Position numbers and translations under genes: made by a program. From NCBI GenBank assembly GCA_963853835.1, contig OY970829.1, positions 34,126,020 to 34,190,019 on the forward strand: a DNA stretch of 64,000 nucleotides, read 5' to 3'. Origin of the DNA: Calendula officinalis. Lineage: Eukaryota; Streptophyta; Magnoliopsida; Asterales; Asteraceae. Below the pieces are notes generated by a model, which searched no databases, had not been told where the DNA came from, and saw only the letters and a list, made by a program, of their open reading frames with translations. Below are positions 10,773-22,418 of this stretch, one piece after another; within the stretch, counting starts at the first letter, position 1; each line of letters opens with the position of its first letter.

Positions 10773-10892
10773 AGAGGTGCAACAAGAGGACTTCCCAGGG
10801 GGTCACCCATCCTAGTACTACTCTCGCCCAAGCACGCTTAACTGCGGAGTTCTGATGGGATCCGGTGCATTAGTGATGGTATGATCGCACCC
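10773..10892 (-). rRNA. 5S rRNA, copy 32
   Basis: Full length. C118T, G108T, G17T; matches copy 26. Confidence 0.93.
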
Positions 10893-11125
10893 GAAATATG
10901 TCCCGCTCTTTATTGTCTTATACACCAACCGTGTTGCATGCTAGGATGGCTAAACATGTGCTAAGGAGCCAAACGACCCAACCGTGCGCCACCCGCCGTC
11001 TCCTAGCCCCGGCAGGCCCACGTTCCCACGCCCTCCCCCGCACGCCCGTCCCCTTGTTCACGCACCACCCACGGTCGCAACCGTGACCACCCCGGGACGC
11101 AGGGGAAAAAAAACGAAACAAAAAG

Positions 11126-11245
11126 AAGGGTGCAACACGAGGACTTCCCAGGGGGTCACCCATCCTAGTACTACTCTCGCCCAAGCACGCTTAACTGCGG
11201 AGTTCTGATGGGATCCGGTGCATTAGTGCAGGTATGATCGCACCC
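11126..11245 (-). rRNA. 5S rRNA, copy 33
   Basis: Full length. C119T, A16T; matches copy 27. Confidence 0.94.
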
Positions 11246-11476
11246 GAAATATGTCCCGCTCTTTATTATCTTATACACCAACAGTGTTGCATGCTAGGAA
11301 GGCTAAACATGTGCTAAGGAGCCAAACGGCCCAACCGTGCGCCACCCCCCGTCTCCTAGCCCCGGCAGGCCCACGTCCCCACGCCCTCCCCCGCACGCTC
11401 GTCCCATTGTTCACGCACCACCCACGGTCGCAACCGTGACCACTTCGGGACGCAGGGAAAAAAACGAAACAAAAAG

Positions 11477-11595
11477 AGGGGTGCAACACGAGGACTTCCC
11501 AGGGGTCACCCATCCTAGTACTACTCTCGCCCAAGCACGCTTAACTGCGGAGTTCTGATGGGATCCGATGCCTTAGTGCTGGTATGATCGCACCC
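11477..11595 (-). rRNA. 5S rRNA, copy 34 (119 nt)
   Basis: One C lost at RNA nt 91-95; C28T, T24G; shortened -1 flank. Matches copy 28. Confidence 0.92.
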
Positions 11596-11825
11596 ACATA
11601 TGTCCCGCTCTTTATTATCTTATACACCAACAGTGTTGCATGCTAGGAAGGCTAAACATGTGCTAAGGGGCCAAACGGCCCAACTGTGCACCACCCCCCG
11701 TCTCCTAGCCCCGGCAGGCCCACGTCGCCACGCCCTCCCCCGCACGCTCGTCCCCTTGTTCACGCACCACCCACGGTCGCAAGCGTGACCACTTCGGGAC
11801 GCAGGGAAAAAAACGAAACAAAAAG

Positions 11826-11945
11826 AGGGGTGCAACACGAGGACTTCCCAGGGGGTCACCCATCCTAGTAGTACTCTCGCCCAAGCACGCTTAACTGCTG
11901 AGTTCTGATGGGATCCGATGCAATAGTGCTGGTATGATCGCACCC
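11826..11945 (-). rRNA. 5S rRNA, copy 35
   Basis: Full length. G75C, C47A, C28T, A23T; matches copy 29. Confidence 0.93.
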
Positions 11946-12176
11946 GAAATATGTCCCGCTCTTTATTATCTTATACACCAACAGTGTTGCATGCTAGAAA
12001 GGCTAAACATGTGCTAAGGAGCCAAACGGCCCAACCGTGCGCCACCCCCCGTCTCCTAGCCCCGACAGGCCCACGTCCCCACGCCCTCCCCCGCACGCTC
12101 GTCCCTTTGTTCACGCACCACCCACGGTCGCAAGCGTGACCACTTCGGGACGCAGGGAAAAAAACGAAACAAAAAG

Positions 12177-12296
12177 AGGGGTGCAACACGAGGACTTCCC
12201 AGGGGGTCACCCATCCTAGTAGTACTCTCGCCCAAGCACGCTTAACTGCTAAGTTCTGATGGGATCCGATGCAATAGTGCAGGTATGATCGCACCC
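12177..12296 (-). rRNA. 5S rRNA, copy 36
   Basis: Full length. G75C, C47A, C46T, C28T, A23T, A16T: the copy 29 haplotype with two further changes. Confidence 0.92.
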
Positions 12297-12527
12297 GAAA
12301 TATGTCCCGCTCTTTATTATCTTATACACCAACAGTGTTGCATGCTAGGAAGGCTAAACATGTGCTAAGGAGCCAAACGGCCCAACCGTGCGCCACCCCC
12401 CGTCTCCTAGCCCCGGCAGGCCCACGTCCCCACGCCCTCCCCCGCACGCTCGTCCCATTGTTCACGCACCACCCACGGTCGCAACCGTGACCACTTCGGG
12501 ACGCAGGGAAAAAAACGAAACAAAAAG

Positions 12528-12646
12528 AGGGGTGCAACACGAGGACTTCCCAGGGGTCACCCATCCTAGTACTACTCTCGCCCAAGCACGCTTAACTGCG
12601 GAGTTCTGATGGGATCCGGTGAATTAGTGCTGTTATGATCGCACCC
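12528..12646 (-). rRNA. 5S rRNA, copy 37 (119 nt)
   Basis: One C lost at RNA nt 91-95; G25T, C14A. Confidence 0.92.
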
Positions 12647-12878
12647 GAAATATGTCCCGCTCTTTATTATCTTATACACCAACAGTGTTGCATGCTTGGA
12701 AGGCTAAACATGTGCTAAGGGGCCAAACGGCCCAACCGTGCGCCACCCCCCGTCTCCTAGCCCCGGCAGGCCCACGTCGCCACGCCCTCCCCCGCACGCT
12801 CGTCCCCTTGTTCACGCACCACCCACGGTCGCAACCGTGACCACTTCGGGACGCAGGGAAAAAAAACGAAACAAAAAG

Positions 12879-12998
12879 AGGGGTGCAACACGAGGACTTC
12901 CAAGGGGGTCACCCATCCTAGTACTACTCTCGTCCAAGCACGCTTAGCTGCGGAGTTCTGATGGGATCCGATGCATTAGTGCTGGTATGATCGCACCC
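12879..12998 (-). rRNA. 5S rRNA, copy 38
   Basis: Full length. G97T, G66A, T52C (A box), C28T. Haplotype repeated at 18809, 23707 and 46268. Confidence 0.93.
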
Positions 12999-13221
12999 GA
13001 AATATGTCCCGCTCTTTATTATCTTATACACCAACAGTGTTGCATGCTAGGAAGGCTAAACATGTGCTAAGGAGCCAAACGGCCCAACCGTGCGCCACCC
13101 GCCGTCTCCTAGCCCCGGCAGGCCCACGTCCTCCCCCGCACGCCCGTCCACTTGTTCACGCACCACCCACGGTCGCAACCGTGACCACCCCGGGACGCAG
13201 GGGAAAAAACGAAACAAAAAG

Positions 13222-13341
13222 AGGGGTGCAACACGAGGACTTCCCAGGGGGTCACCCATCCTAGTACTATTCTCGCCCAAGCACGCTTAACTGCGGAGTT
13301 CTGATGGGATCCGGTGCATTAGTGCAGGTATGATCGCACCC
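13222..13341 (-). rRNA. 5S rRNA, copy 39
   Basis: Full length. G72A (intermediate element), A16T. 8-bp spacer deletion in its unit. Confidence 0.94.
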
Positions 13342-13574
13342 GAAATATGTCCCGCTCTTTATTATCTTATACACCAACAGTGTTGCATGCTAGGAAGGCT
13401 AAACATGTGCTAAGGAGCCAAACGGCCCAACCGTGCGCCACCCGCCGTCTCCTAGCCCCGGCAGGCCCACGTTCCCACGCCCTCGCCCGCACGCCCGTCC
13501 CCTTGTTCACGCACCACCCACGGTCGCAACCGTGACTACCCCGGGACGCAGGGGAAAAAAAACGAAACAAAAAG

Positions 13575-13694
13575 AGGGGTGCAACACGAGGACTTCCCAG
13601 GGGGTCACCCATCCTAGTACTACTCTCGCCCAAGCACGCTTAACTGCGGAGTTCTGATGCGATGCGGTGCATTAGTGCTGGTATAATCGCACAC
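13575..13694 (-). rRNA. 5S rRNA, copy 40
   Basis: Full length. C35G, G31C, C10T, G2T; -1 base T. Confidence 0.92.
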
Positions 13695-13927
13695 AAAATA
13701 TGTCCCGCTCTTTATTATCTTATACACCAACAGTGTTGCGTGCTAGGAAGGCTAAACATGTGCTAAGGAGCCAAACGACCCAACCGTGCGCCACCCGCTG
13801 TCTCCTAGCCCCGGCAGGCCCACGTCCCCACGCCCTCCCCCGCACGCTCGTCCCCTTGTTCACGCACCACCCACGGTCGCAATCGTGACCACCCCGTGAC
13901 ACAGGGGAAAAAAAACAAAACAAAAAG

Positions 13928-14047
13928 AGGGGTGCAACACGAGGACTTCCCAGGGGGTCACCAATCCTAGTACTACTCTCGCCCAAGCACGCTTAACTGC
14001 GGAGTTCTGATGGGATCCGGTGCATTAGTGCTGGTATGATCGCACCC
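13928..14047 (-). rRNA. 5S rRNA, copy 41
   Basis: Full length. G85T (box C). Confidence 0.94.
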
Positions 14048-14265
14048 GAAATATGTCCCGCTCTTTATTATATTATACACCAACAGTGTTGCATGCTAGG
14101 AAGGCTAAACATGTGCTAAGGAGCAAAACGACCCAACCGTCTCCTAGCCCCGGCAGGCCCATGTCCTCACGCCCTCCCCTGCACGCCCGTCCCCTTGTTC
14201 ACGCACCAGCCACGGTCGCAACCGTGACCACCCCGGGATGCAGGGGAAAAAAACGAAACAAAAAG

Positions 14266-14385
14266 AGGGGTGCAAAACGAGGACTTCCCAGGGGGTCACC
14301 CATCCTAGTACTACTCTCGCCCAAGCACGCTTAACTGCGGAGTTCTGATGGGATCCGGTGCATTAGTGCTGGTATGATCGCACCC
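14266..14385 (-). rRNA. 5S rRNA, copy 42
   Basis: Full length. G110T. Unit with the 14-bp spacer deletion. Confidence 0.94.
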
Positions 14386-14616
14386 GAAATATGTCCCGCT
14401 CTTTATTATCTTATACACCAACAGTGTTGCATGCTAGGAAGGCTAAACATGTGCTAAGGGGCCAAACGGCCTAACCGTGCACCACCCGCCGTCTCCTAGC
14501 CCCGGCAGGCCCACGTCCCCACGCCCTCCCCCGCACGCTCGTCCCCTTGTTCACGCACCACCCACGGTCGCAACCGTGACCACCCCGTGACACAGGGAAA
14601 AAAACAAAACAAAAAG

Positions 14617-14736
14617 AGGGGTGCAACACGAGGACTTCCCAGGGGGTCACCAATCCTAGTACTACTCTCGCCCAAGCACGCTTAACTGCGGAGTTCTAAT
14701 GGGATCCGGTGCATTAGTGCTGGTATGATCGCACCC
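14617..14736 (-). rRNA. 5S rRNA, copy 43
   Basis: Full length. G85T (box C), C39T. Confidence 0.94.
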
Positions 14737-14968
14737 GAAATATGTCCCGCTCTTTATTGTCTTATACACCAACCGTGTTGCATGCTAGGATGGCTAAACA
14801 TGTGCTAAGGAGCCAAACGACCCAACCGTGCGCCACCCGCCGTCTCCTAGCCCCGGCAGGCCCACGTTCCCACGCCCTCCCCCGCACGCCCGTCCCCTTG
14901 TTCACGCACCACCCACGGTCGCAACCGTGACCACCCCGGGACGCAGGGGAAAAAAACGAAACAAAAAG

Positions 14969-15088
14969 AGGGGTGCAACACGAGGACTTCCCAGGGGGTC
15001 ACCCATCCTAGTACTACTCTCGCCCAAGCACGCTTAACTGCGGAGTTCTGATGGGATCCGGTGCATTAGTGCTGGTATGATCGCACCC
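14969..15088 (-). rRNA. 5S rRNA, copy 44 (window consensus, described in full)
   Basis: This copy equals the window consensus and serves as the reference for all variant notes, which use RNA-sense numbering 1-120 with T for U. The product is 5S rRNA, made by RNA polymerase III, bound by TFIIIA and ribosomal protein L5 and built into the 60S subunit. Visible parts: GGGTGC at nt 1-6, which pairs with GCACCC at nt 113-118 to form helix I; the GGATCC site at nt 29-34 region; A box about nt 50-64 (AGTTAAGCGTGCTTGG); intermediate element about nt 67-72; box C about nt 80-90 (AGGATGGGTGA). The 5' end was set at the first G after C at -1, and the 3' end at the T before the CT5 terminator, giving the usual 120 nt. 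Position 93 is C, where the plant consensus as I recall it has T. The flanking promoter is intact, so this is one of the best candidates for an active gene. Confidence 0.97.
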
Positions 15089-15319
15089 GAAATATGTCCC
15101 GCTCTTTATTATCTTATACACCAACAGTGTTGCATGCTAGGAAGGCTAAACATGTGCTAAGGAGCCAAACGGCCCAACCGTGCGCCACCCCCCGTCTCCT
15201 AGCCCCGGCAGGCCCACGTCCCCACGCCCTCCCCCGCACGCTCGTCCCATTGTTCACGCACCACCCACGGTCGCAACCGTGACCACTTCGGGACGCAGGG
15301 AAAAAAACGAAACAAAAAG

Positions 15320-15438
15320 AGGGGTGCAACACGAGGACTTCCCAGGGGTCACCCATCCTAGTACTACTCTCGCCCAAGCACGCTTAACTGCGGAGTTCTG
15401 ATGGGATCCGATGCATTAGTGCTGGTATGATCGCACCC
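15320..15438 (-). rRNA. 5S rRNA, copy 45 (119 nt)
   Basis: One C lost at RNA nt 91-95; C28T. Confidence 0.92.
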
Positions 15439-15661
15439 GAAATATGTCCCGCTCTTTATTATCTTATACACCAACAGTGTTGCATGCTAGGAAGGCTAAA
15501 CATGTGCTAAGGAGCCAAACGGCCCAACCGTGCGCCACCCGCCGTCTCCTAGCCCCGGCAGGCCCACGTCCTCCCCCGCACGCCCGTCCACTTGTTCACG
15601 CACCACCCACGGTCGCAACCGTGACCACCCCGGGACGCAGGGGAAAAAACGAAACAAAAAG

Positions 15662-15781
15662 AGGGGTGCAACACGAGGACTTCCCAGGGGGTCACCCATC
15701 CTAGTACTATTATCGCCCAAGCACGCTTAACTGCGGAGTTCTGATGGGATCCGGTGCATTAGTGCTGGTATGATCGCACCC
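15662..15781 (-). rRNA. 5S rRNA, copy 46
   Basis: Full length. G72A and G70T, both in the intermediate element. Confidence 0.92.
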
Positions 15782-16014
15782 GAAATATGTCCCGCTCTTT
15801 ATTATCTTATACACCAACAGTGTTGCATGCTAGGAAGGCTAAACATGTGCTAAGGAGCCAAACGGCCCAACCGTGCGCCACCCGCCGTCTCCTAGCCCCG
15901 GCAGGCCCACGTTCCCACGCCCTCGCCCGCACGCCCGTCCCCTTGTTCACGCACCACCCACGGTCGCAACCGTGACTACCCCGGGACGCAGGGGAAAAAA
16001 AACGAAACAAAAAG

Positions 16015-16134
16015 AGGGGTGCAACACGAGGACTTCCCAGGGGGTCACCCATCCTAGTACTACTCTCGCCCAAGCACGCTTAACTGCGGAGTTCTGATGC
16101 GATGCGGTGCATTAGTGCTGGTATAATCGCACAC
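16015..16134 (-). rRNA. 5S rRNA, copy 47
   Basis: Full length. C35G, G31C, C10T, G2T; -1 base T. Confidence 0.92.
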
Positions 16135-16367
16135 AAAATATGTCCCGCTCTTTATTATCTTATACACCAACAGTGTTGCGTGCTAGGAAGGCTAAACATG
16201 TGCTAAGGAGCCAAACGACCCAACCGTGCGCCACCCGCTGTCTCCTAGCCCCGGCAGGCCCACGTCCCCACGCCCTCCCCCGCACGCTCGTCCCCTTGTT
16301 CACGCACCACCCACGGTCGCAATCGTGACCACCCCGTGACACAGGGGAAAAAAAACAAAACAAAAAG

Positions 16368-16487
16368 AGGGGTGCAACACGAGGACTTCCCAGGGGGTCA
16401 CCAATCCTAGTACTACTCTCGCCCAAGCACGCTTAACTGCGGAGTTCTAATGGGATCCGGTGCATTAGTGCTGGTATGATCGCACCC
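16368..16487 (-). rRNA. 5S rRNA, copy 48
   Basis: Full length. G85T (box C), C39T. Confidence 0.94.
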
Positions 16488-16719
16488 GAAATATGTCCCG
16501 CTCTTTATTGTCTTATACACCAACCGTGTTGCATGCTAGGATGGCTAAACATGTGCTAAGGAGCCAAACGACCCAACCGTGCGCCACCCGCCGTCTCCTA
16601 GCCCCGGCAGGCCCACGTTCCCACGCCCTCCCCCGCACGCCCGTCCCCTTGTTCACGCACCACCCACGGTCGCAACCGTGACCACCCCGGGACGCAGGGG
16701 AAAAAAACGAAACAAAAAG

Positions 16720-16839
16720 AGGGGTGCAAAACGAGGACTTCCCAGGGGGTCACCCATCCTAGTACTACTCTCGCCCAAGCACGCTTAACTGCGGAGTTCT
16801 GATGGGATCCGGTGCATTAGTGCTGGTATGATCGCACCC
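16720..16839 (-). rRNA. 5S rRNA, copy 49
   Basis: Full length. G110T, but without the 14-bp spacer deletion that usually accompanies it: a recombinant unit. Confidence 0.94.
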
Positions 16840-17070
16840 GAAATATGTCCCGCTCTTTATTATCTTATACACCAACAGTGTTGCATGCTAGGAAGGCTAA
16901 ACATGTGCTAAGGGGCCAAACGGCCTAACCGTGCACCACCCGCCGTCTCCTAGCCCCGGCAGGCCCACGTCCCCACGCCCTCCCCCGCACGCTCGTCCCC
17001 TTGTTCACGCACCACCCACGGTCGCAACCGTGACCACCCCGTGACACAGGGAAAAAAACAAAACAAAAAG

Positions 17071-17190
17071 AGGGGTGCAACACGAGGACTTCCCAGGGGG
17101 TCACCAATCCTAGTACTACTCTCGCCCAAGCACGCTTAACTGCGGAGTTCTAATGGGATCCGGTGCATTAGTGCTGGTATGATCGCACCC
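17071..17190 (-). rRNA. 5S rRNA, copy 50
   Basis: Full length. G85T (box C), C39T. Confidence 0.94.
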
Positions 17191-17404
17191 GAAATATGTC
17201 CCGCTCTTTATTGTCTTATACACCAACCGTGTTGCATGCTAGGATGGCTAAACATGTGCTAAGGAGCCAAACGACCCAACCGTGCGCCACCCGCCGTCTC
17301 CTAGCCCCAGCAGGCCCACGTTCCCACGCCCTCCCCCGCACGCCCCACCGACGGTCGCAACCGTGACCACCCCGGGACGCAGGGGAAAAAAACGAAACAA
17401 AAAG

Positions 17405-17524
17405 AGGGGTGCAACACGAGGACTTCCCAGGGGGTCACCCATCCTAGTTCTATTCTCGCCCAAGCACGCTTAACTGCGGAGTTCTGATGGGATCCGGTGC
17501 ATTAGTGCTGGTATGATCGCACCC
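17405..17524 (-). rRNA. 5S rRNA, copy 51
   Basis: Full length. T76A, G72A. Its 334-bp unit has a private spacer deletion of about 18 bp near 17345, removing CGTCCCCTTGTTCACG-type sequence. Confidence 0.93.
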
Positions 17525-17755
17525 GAAATATGTCCCGCTCTTTATTATCTTATACACCAACAGTGTTGCATGCTAGGAAGGCTAAACATGTGCTAAGGAG
17601 CCAAACGGCCCAACCGTGCGCCACCCCCCGTCTCCTAGCCCCGGCAGGCCCACGTCCCCACGCCCTCCCCCGCACGCTCGTCCCATTGTTCACGCACCAC
17701 CCACGGTCGCGACCGTGACCACTTCGGGACGCAGGGAAAAAAACGAAACAAAAAG

Positions 17756-17874
17756 AGGGGTGCAACACGAGGACTTCCCAGGGGTCACCCATCCTAGTAC
17801 TACTCTCGCCCAAGCACGCTTAACTGCGGAGTTCTGATGGGATCCGATGCCTTAGTGCTGGTATGATCGCACCC
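17756..17874 (-). rRNA. 5S rRNA, copy 52 (119 nt)
   Basis: One C lost at RNA nt 91-95; C28T, T24G; shortened -1 flank. Confidence 0.92.
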
Positions 17875-18104
17875 ACATATGTCCCGCTCTTTATTATCTT
17901 ATACACCAACAGTGTTGCATGCTAGGAAGGCTAAACATGTGCTAAGGGGCCAAACGGCCCAACCGTGCACCATCCCCCGTCTCCTAGCCCCGTCAGGCCC
18001 ACGTCGCCACGCCCTCCCCCGCACGCTCGTCCCCTTGTTCACGCACCACCCACGGTCGCAAGCGTGACCACTTCGGGACGCAGGGAAAAAAACGAAACAA
18101 AAAG

Positions 18105-18224
18105 AGGGGTGCAACACGAGGACTTCCCAGGGGGTCACCCATCCTAGTAGTACTCTCGCCCAAGCACGCTTAACTGCTGAGTTCTGATGGGATCCGATGC
18201 AATAGTGCTGGTATGATCGCACCC
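18105..18224 (-). rRNA. 5S rRNA, copy 53
   Basis: Full length. G75C, C47A, C28T, A23T. Confidence 0.93.
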
Positions 18225-18455
18225 GAAATATGTCCCGCTCTTTATTATCTTATACACCAACAGTGTTGCATGCTAGAAAGGCTAAACATGTGCTAAGGAG
18301 CCAAACGGCCCAACCGTGCGCCACCCCCCGTCTCCTAGCCCCGACAGGCCCACGTCCCCACGCCCTCCCCCGCACGCTCGTCCCTTTGTTCACGCCCCAC
18401 CCACGGTCGCAACCGTGACCACTTCGGGACGCAGGGAAAAAAACGAAACAAAAAG

Positions 18456-18575
18456 AGGGGTGCAACACGAGGATTTCCCAGGGGGTCACCCATCCTAGTA
18501 CTACTCTCGCCCAAGCACGCTTAACTGCGGAGTTCTGATGGGATCCGGTGAATTAGTGCTGTTATGATCGCACTC
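18456..18575 (-). rRNA. 5S rRNA, copy 54
   Basis: Full length. G102A, G25T, C14A, G2A. Confidence 0.93.
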
Positions 18576-18808
18576 GAAATATGTCCCGCTCTTTATTATC
18601 TTATACACCAACAGTGTTGCATGCTTGGAAGGCTAAACATGTGCTAAGGGGCCAAACGGCCCAACCGTGCGCCACCCCCCGTCTCCTAGCCCCGGCAGGC
18701 CCACGTCGCCACGCCCTCCCCCGCACGCTCGTCCCCTTGTTCACGCACCACCCACGGTCGCAACCGTGACCACTTCGGGACGCAGGAAAAAAAAAACGAA
18801 ACAAAAAG

Positions 18809-18928
18809 AGGGGTGCAACACGAGGACTTCCAAGGGGGTCACCCATCCTAGTACTACTCTCGTCCAAGCACGCTTAGCTGCGGAGTTCTGATGGGATCCG
18901 ATGCATTAGTGCTGGTATGATCGCACCC
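18809..18928 (-). rRNA. 5S rRNA, copy 55
   Basis: Full length. G97T, G66A, T52C (A box), C28T. Confidence 0.93.
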
Positions 18929-19151
18929 GAAATATGTCCCGCTCTTTATTATCTTATACACCAACAGTGTTGCATGCTAGGAAGGCTAAACATGTGCTAA
19001 GAAGCCAAACGGCCCAACCGTGCGCCACCCGCCGTCTCCTAGCCCCGGCAGGCCCACGTCCTCCCCCGCACGCCCGTCCACTTGTTCACGCACCACCCAC
19101 GGTCGCAACCGTGACCACCCCGGGACGCAGGGGAAAAAACGAAACAAAAAG

Positions 19152-19271
19152 AGGGGTGCAACACGAGGACTTCCCAGGGGGTCACCCATCCTAGTACTAT
19201 TCTCGCCCAAGCACGCTTAACTGCGGAGTTCTGATGGGATCCGGTGCATTAGTGCTGGTATGATCGCACCC
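19152..19271 (-). rRNA. 5S rRNA, copy 56
   Basis: Full length. G72A. 8-bp spacer deletion in its unit. Confidence 0.94.
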
Positions 19272-19504
19272 GAAATATGTCCCGCTCTTTATTATCTTAT
19301 ACACCAACAGTGTTGCATGCTAGGAAGGCTAAACATGTGCTAAGGAGCCAAACGGCCCAACCGTGCGCCACCCGCCGTCTCCTAGCCCCGGCAGGCCCAC
19401 GTTCCCACGCCCTCCCCCGCACGCCCGTCCCCTTGTTCACGCACCACCCACGGTCGCAACCGTGACTACCCCGGGACGCAGGGGAAAAAAAACGAAACAA
19501 AAAG

Positions 19505-19624
19505 AGGGGTGCAACACGAGGACTTCCCAGGGGGTCACCCATCCTAGTACTACTCTCGCCCAAGCACGCTTAACTGCGGAGTTCTGATGCGATGCGGTGC
19601 ATTAGTGCTGGAATAATCGCACAC
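19505..19624 (-). rRNA. 5S rRNA, copy 57
   Basis: Full length. C35G, G31C, A13T, C10T, G2T; -1 base T. Confidence 0.92.
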
Positions 19625-19857
19625 AAAATATGTCCCGCTCTTTATTATCTTATACACCAACAGTGTTGCGTGCTAGGAAGGCTAAACATGTGCTAAGGAG
19701 CCAAACGACCCAACCGTGCGCCACCCGCTGTCTCCTAGCCCCGGCAGGCCCACGTCCCCATGCCCTCCCCCGCACGCTCGTCCCCTTGTTCACGCACCAC
19801 CCACGGTCGCAATCGTGACCACCCCGTGACACAGGGGAAAAAAAACAAAACAAAAAG

Positions 19858-19977
19858 AGGGGTGCAACACGAGGACTTCCCAGGGGGTCACCAATCCTAG
19901 TACTACTCTCGCCCAAGCACGCTTAACTGCGGAGTTCTGATGGGATCCGGTGCATTAGTGCTGGTATGATCGCACCC
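19858..19977 (-). rRNA. 5S rRNA, copy 58
   Basis: Full length. G85T (box C). Confidence 0.94.
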
Positions 19978-20195
19978 GAAATATGTCCCGCTCTTTATTA
20001 TATTATACACCAACAGTGTTGCATGCTAGGAAGGCTAAACATGTGCTAAGGAGCAAAACGACCCAACCGTCTCCTAGCCCCGGCAGGCCCATGTCCTCAC
20101 GCCCTCCCCTGCACGCCCGTCCCCTTGTTCACGCACCAGCCACGGTCGCAACCGTGACCACCCCGGGATGCAGGGGAAAAAAACGAAACAAAAAG

Positions 20196-20315
20196 AGGGG
20201 TGCAAAACGAGGACTTCCCAGGGGGTCACCCATCCTAGTACTACTCTCGCCCAAGCACGCTTAACTGCGGAGTTCTGATGGGATCCGGTGCATTAGTGCT
20301 GGTATGATCGCACCC
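20196..20315 (-). rRNA. 5S rRNA, copy 59
   Basis: Full length. G110T. Unit with the 14-bp spacer deletion. Confidence 0.94.
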
Positions 20316-20546
20316 GAAATATGTCCCGCTCTTTATTATCTTATACACCAACAGTGTTGCATGCTAGGAAGGCTAAACATGTGCTAAGGGGCCAAACGGC
20401 CTAACCGTGCACCACCCGCCGTCTCCTAGCCCCGGCAGGCCCACGTCCCCACGCCCTCCCCCGCACGCTCGTCCCCTTGTTCACGCACCACCCACGGTCG
20501 CAACCGTGACCACCCCGTGACACAGGGAAAAAAACAAAACAAAAAG

Positions 20547-20666
20547 AGGGGTGCAACACGAGGACTTCCCAGGGGGTCACCAATCCTAGTACTACTCTCG
20601 CCCAAGCACGCTTAACTGCGGAGTTCTAATGGGATCCGGTGCATTAGTGCTGGTATGATCGCACCC
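20547..20666 (-). rRNA. 5S rRNA, copy 60
   Basis: Full length. G85T (box C), C39T. First gene of the 1401-bp block. Confidence 0.94.
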
Positions 20667-20897
20667 GAAATATGTCCCGCTCTTTATTGTCTTATACACC
20701 AACCGTGTTGCATGCTAGGATGGCTAAACATGTGCTAAGGAGCCAAACGACCCAACCGTGCGCCACCCGCCGTCTCCTAGCCCCGTCAGGCCCACGTTCC
20801 CACGCCCTCCCCCGCACGCCCGTCCCCTTGTTCACGCACCACCCACGGTCGCAACCGTGACCACCCCGGGACGCAGGGGAAAAAACGAAACAAAAAG

Positions 20898-21017
20898 AGG
20901 GGTGCAACACGAGGACTTCCCAGGGGGTCACCCATCCTAGTACTACTCTCGCCCAAGCACGCTTAACTGCGGAGTTCTGATGGGATCCGGTGCATTAGTG
21001 CTGGTATGATCGCACCC
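20898..21017 (-). rRNA. 5S rRNA, copy 61
   Basis: Full length, identical to the window consensus. The spacer beyond its promoter lacks one G of TTGCATGC near 21060, shared with the unit 1401 bp on. Confidence 0.96.
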
Positions 21018-21247
21018 GAAATATGTCCCGCTCTTTATTATCTTATACACCAACAGTGTTCATGCTAGGAAGGCTAAACATGTGCTAAGGAGCCAAACGG
21101 CCCAACCGTGCGCCACCCCCCGTCTCCTAGCCCCGGCAGGCCCACGTCCCCACGCCCTCCCCCGCACGCTCGTCCCATTGTTCACGCACCACCCACGGTC
21201 GCAACCGTGACCACTTCGGGACGCAGGGAAAAAAACGAAACAAAAAG

Positions 21248-21366
21248 AGGGGTGCAACACGAGGACTTCCCAGGGGTCACCCATCCTAGTACTACTCTCG
21301 CCCAAGCACGCTTAACTGCGGAGTTCTGATGGGATCCGATGCCTTAGTGCTGGTATGATCGCACCC
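21248..21366 (-). rRNA. 5S rRNA, copy 62 (119 nt)
   Basis: One C lost at RNA nt 91-95; C28T, T24G; shortened -1 flank. Confidence 0.92.
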
Positions 21367-21596
21367 ACATATGTCCCGCTCTTTATTATCTTATACACCA
21401 ACAGTGTTGCATGCTAGGAAGGCTAAACATGTGCTAAGGGGCCAAACGGCCCAACCGTGCACCACCCCCCGTCTCCTAGCCCCGTCAGGCCCACGTCGCC
21501 ACGCCCTCCCCCGCACGCTCGTCCCCTTGTTCACGCACCACCCACGGTCGCAAGCGTGACCACTTCGGGACGCAGGGAAAAAAACGAAACAAAAAG

Positions 21597-21716
21597 AGGG
21601 GTGCAACACGAGGACTTCCCAGGGGGTCACCCATCCTAGTAGTACTCTCGCCCAAGCACGCTTAACTGCTGAGTTCTGATGGGATCCGATGCAATAGTGC
21701 TGGTATGATCGCACCC
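21597..21716 (-). rRNA. 5S rRNA, copy 63
   Basis: Full length. G75C, C47A, C28T, A23T. Confidence 0.93.
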
Positions 21717-21947
21717 GAAATATGTCCCGCTCTTTATTATCTTATACACCAACAGTGTTGCATGCTAGGAAGGCTAAACATGTGCTAAGGGGCCAAACGG
21801 CCTAACCGTGCACCACCCGCCGTCTCCTAGCCCCGGCAGGCCCACGTCCCCACGCCCTCCCCCGCACGCTCGTCCCCTTGTTCACGCACCACCCACGGTC
21901 GCAACCGTGACCACCCCGTGACACAGGGAAAAAAACAAAACAAAAAG

Positions 21948-22067
21948 AGGGGTGCAACACGAGGACTTCCCAGGGGGTCACCAATCCTAGTACTACTCTC
22001 GCCCAAGCACGCTTAACTGCGGAGTTCTAATGGGATCCGGTGCATTAGTGCTGGTATGATCGCACCC
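21948..22067 (-). rRNA. 5S rRNA, copy 64
   Basis: Full length. G85T (box C), C39T; matches copy 60. Confidence 0.94.
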
Positions 22068-22298
22068 GAAATATGTCCCGCTCTTTATTGTCTTATACAC
22101 CAACCGTGTTGCATGCTAGGATGGCTAAACATGTGCTAAGGAGCCAAACGACCCAACCGTGCGCCACCCGCCGTCTCCTAGCCCCGTCAGGCCCACGTTC
22201 CCACGCCCTCCCCCGCACGCCCGTCCCCTTGTTCACGCACCACCCACGGTCGCAACCGTGACCACCCCGGGACGCAGGGGAAAAAACGAAACAAAAAG

Positions 22299-22418
22299 AG
22301 GGGTGCAACACGAGGACTTCCCAGGGGGTCACCCATCCTAGTACTACTCTCGCCCAAGCACGCTTAACTGCGGAGTTCTGATGGGATCCGGTGCATTAGT
22401 GCTGGTATGATCGCACCC
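22299..22418 (-). rRNA. 5S rRNA, copy 65
   Basis: Full length, identical to the window consensus; matches copy 61 including its one-base spacer deletion. Confidence 0.96.

Larger units (their letters stand above)
7756..11945. repeat. 2095-bp six-unit block, tandem pair
   Basis: 7756-9850 and 9851-11945 carry the same six units in order. Rare marks shared at a constant offset include G108T, C119T, the one-base gene deletion and the CCCACATATG flank. I saw no difference at the positions compared. Exact breakpoints are uncertain by a few tens of bp. Confidence 0.9.
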
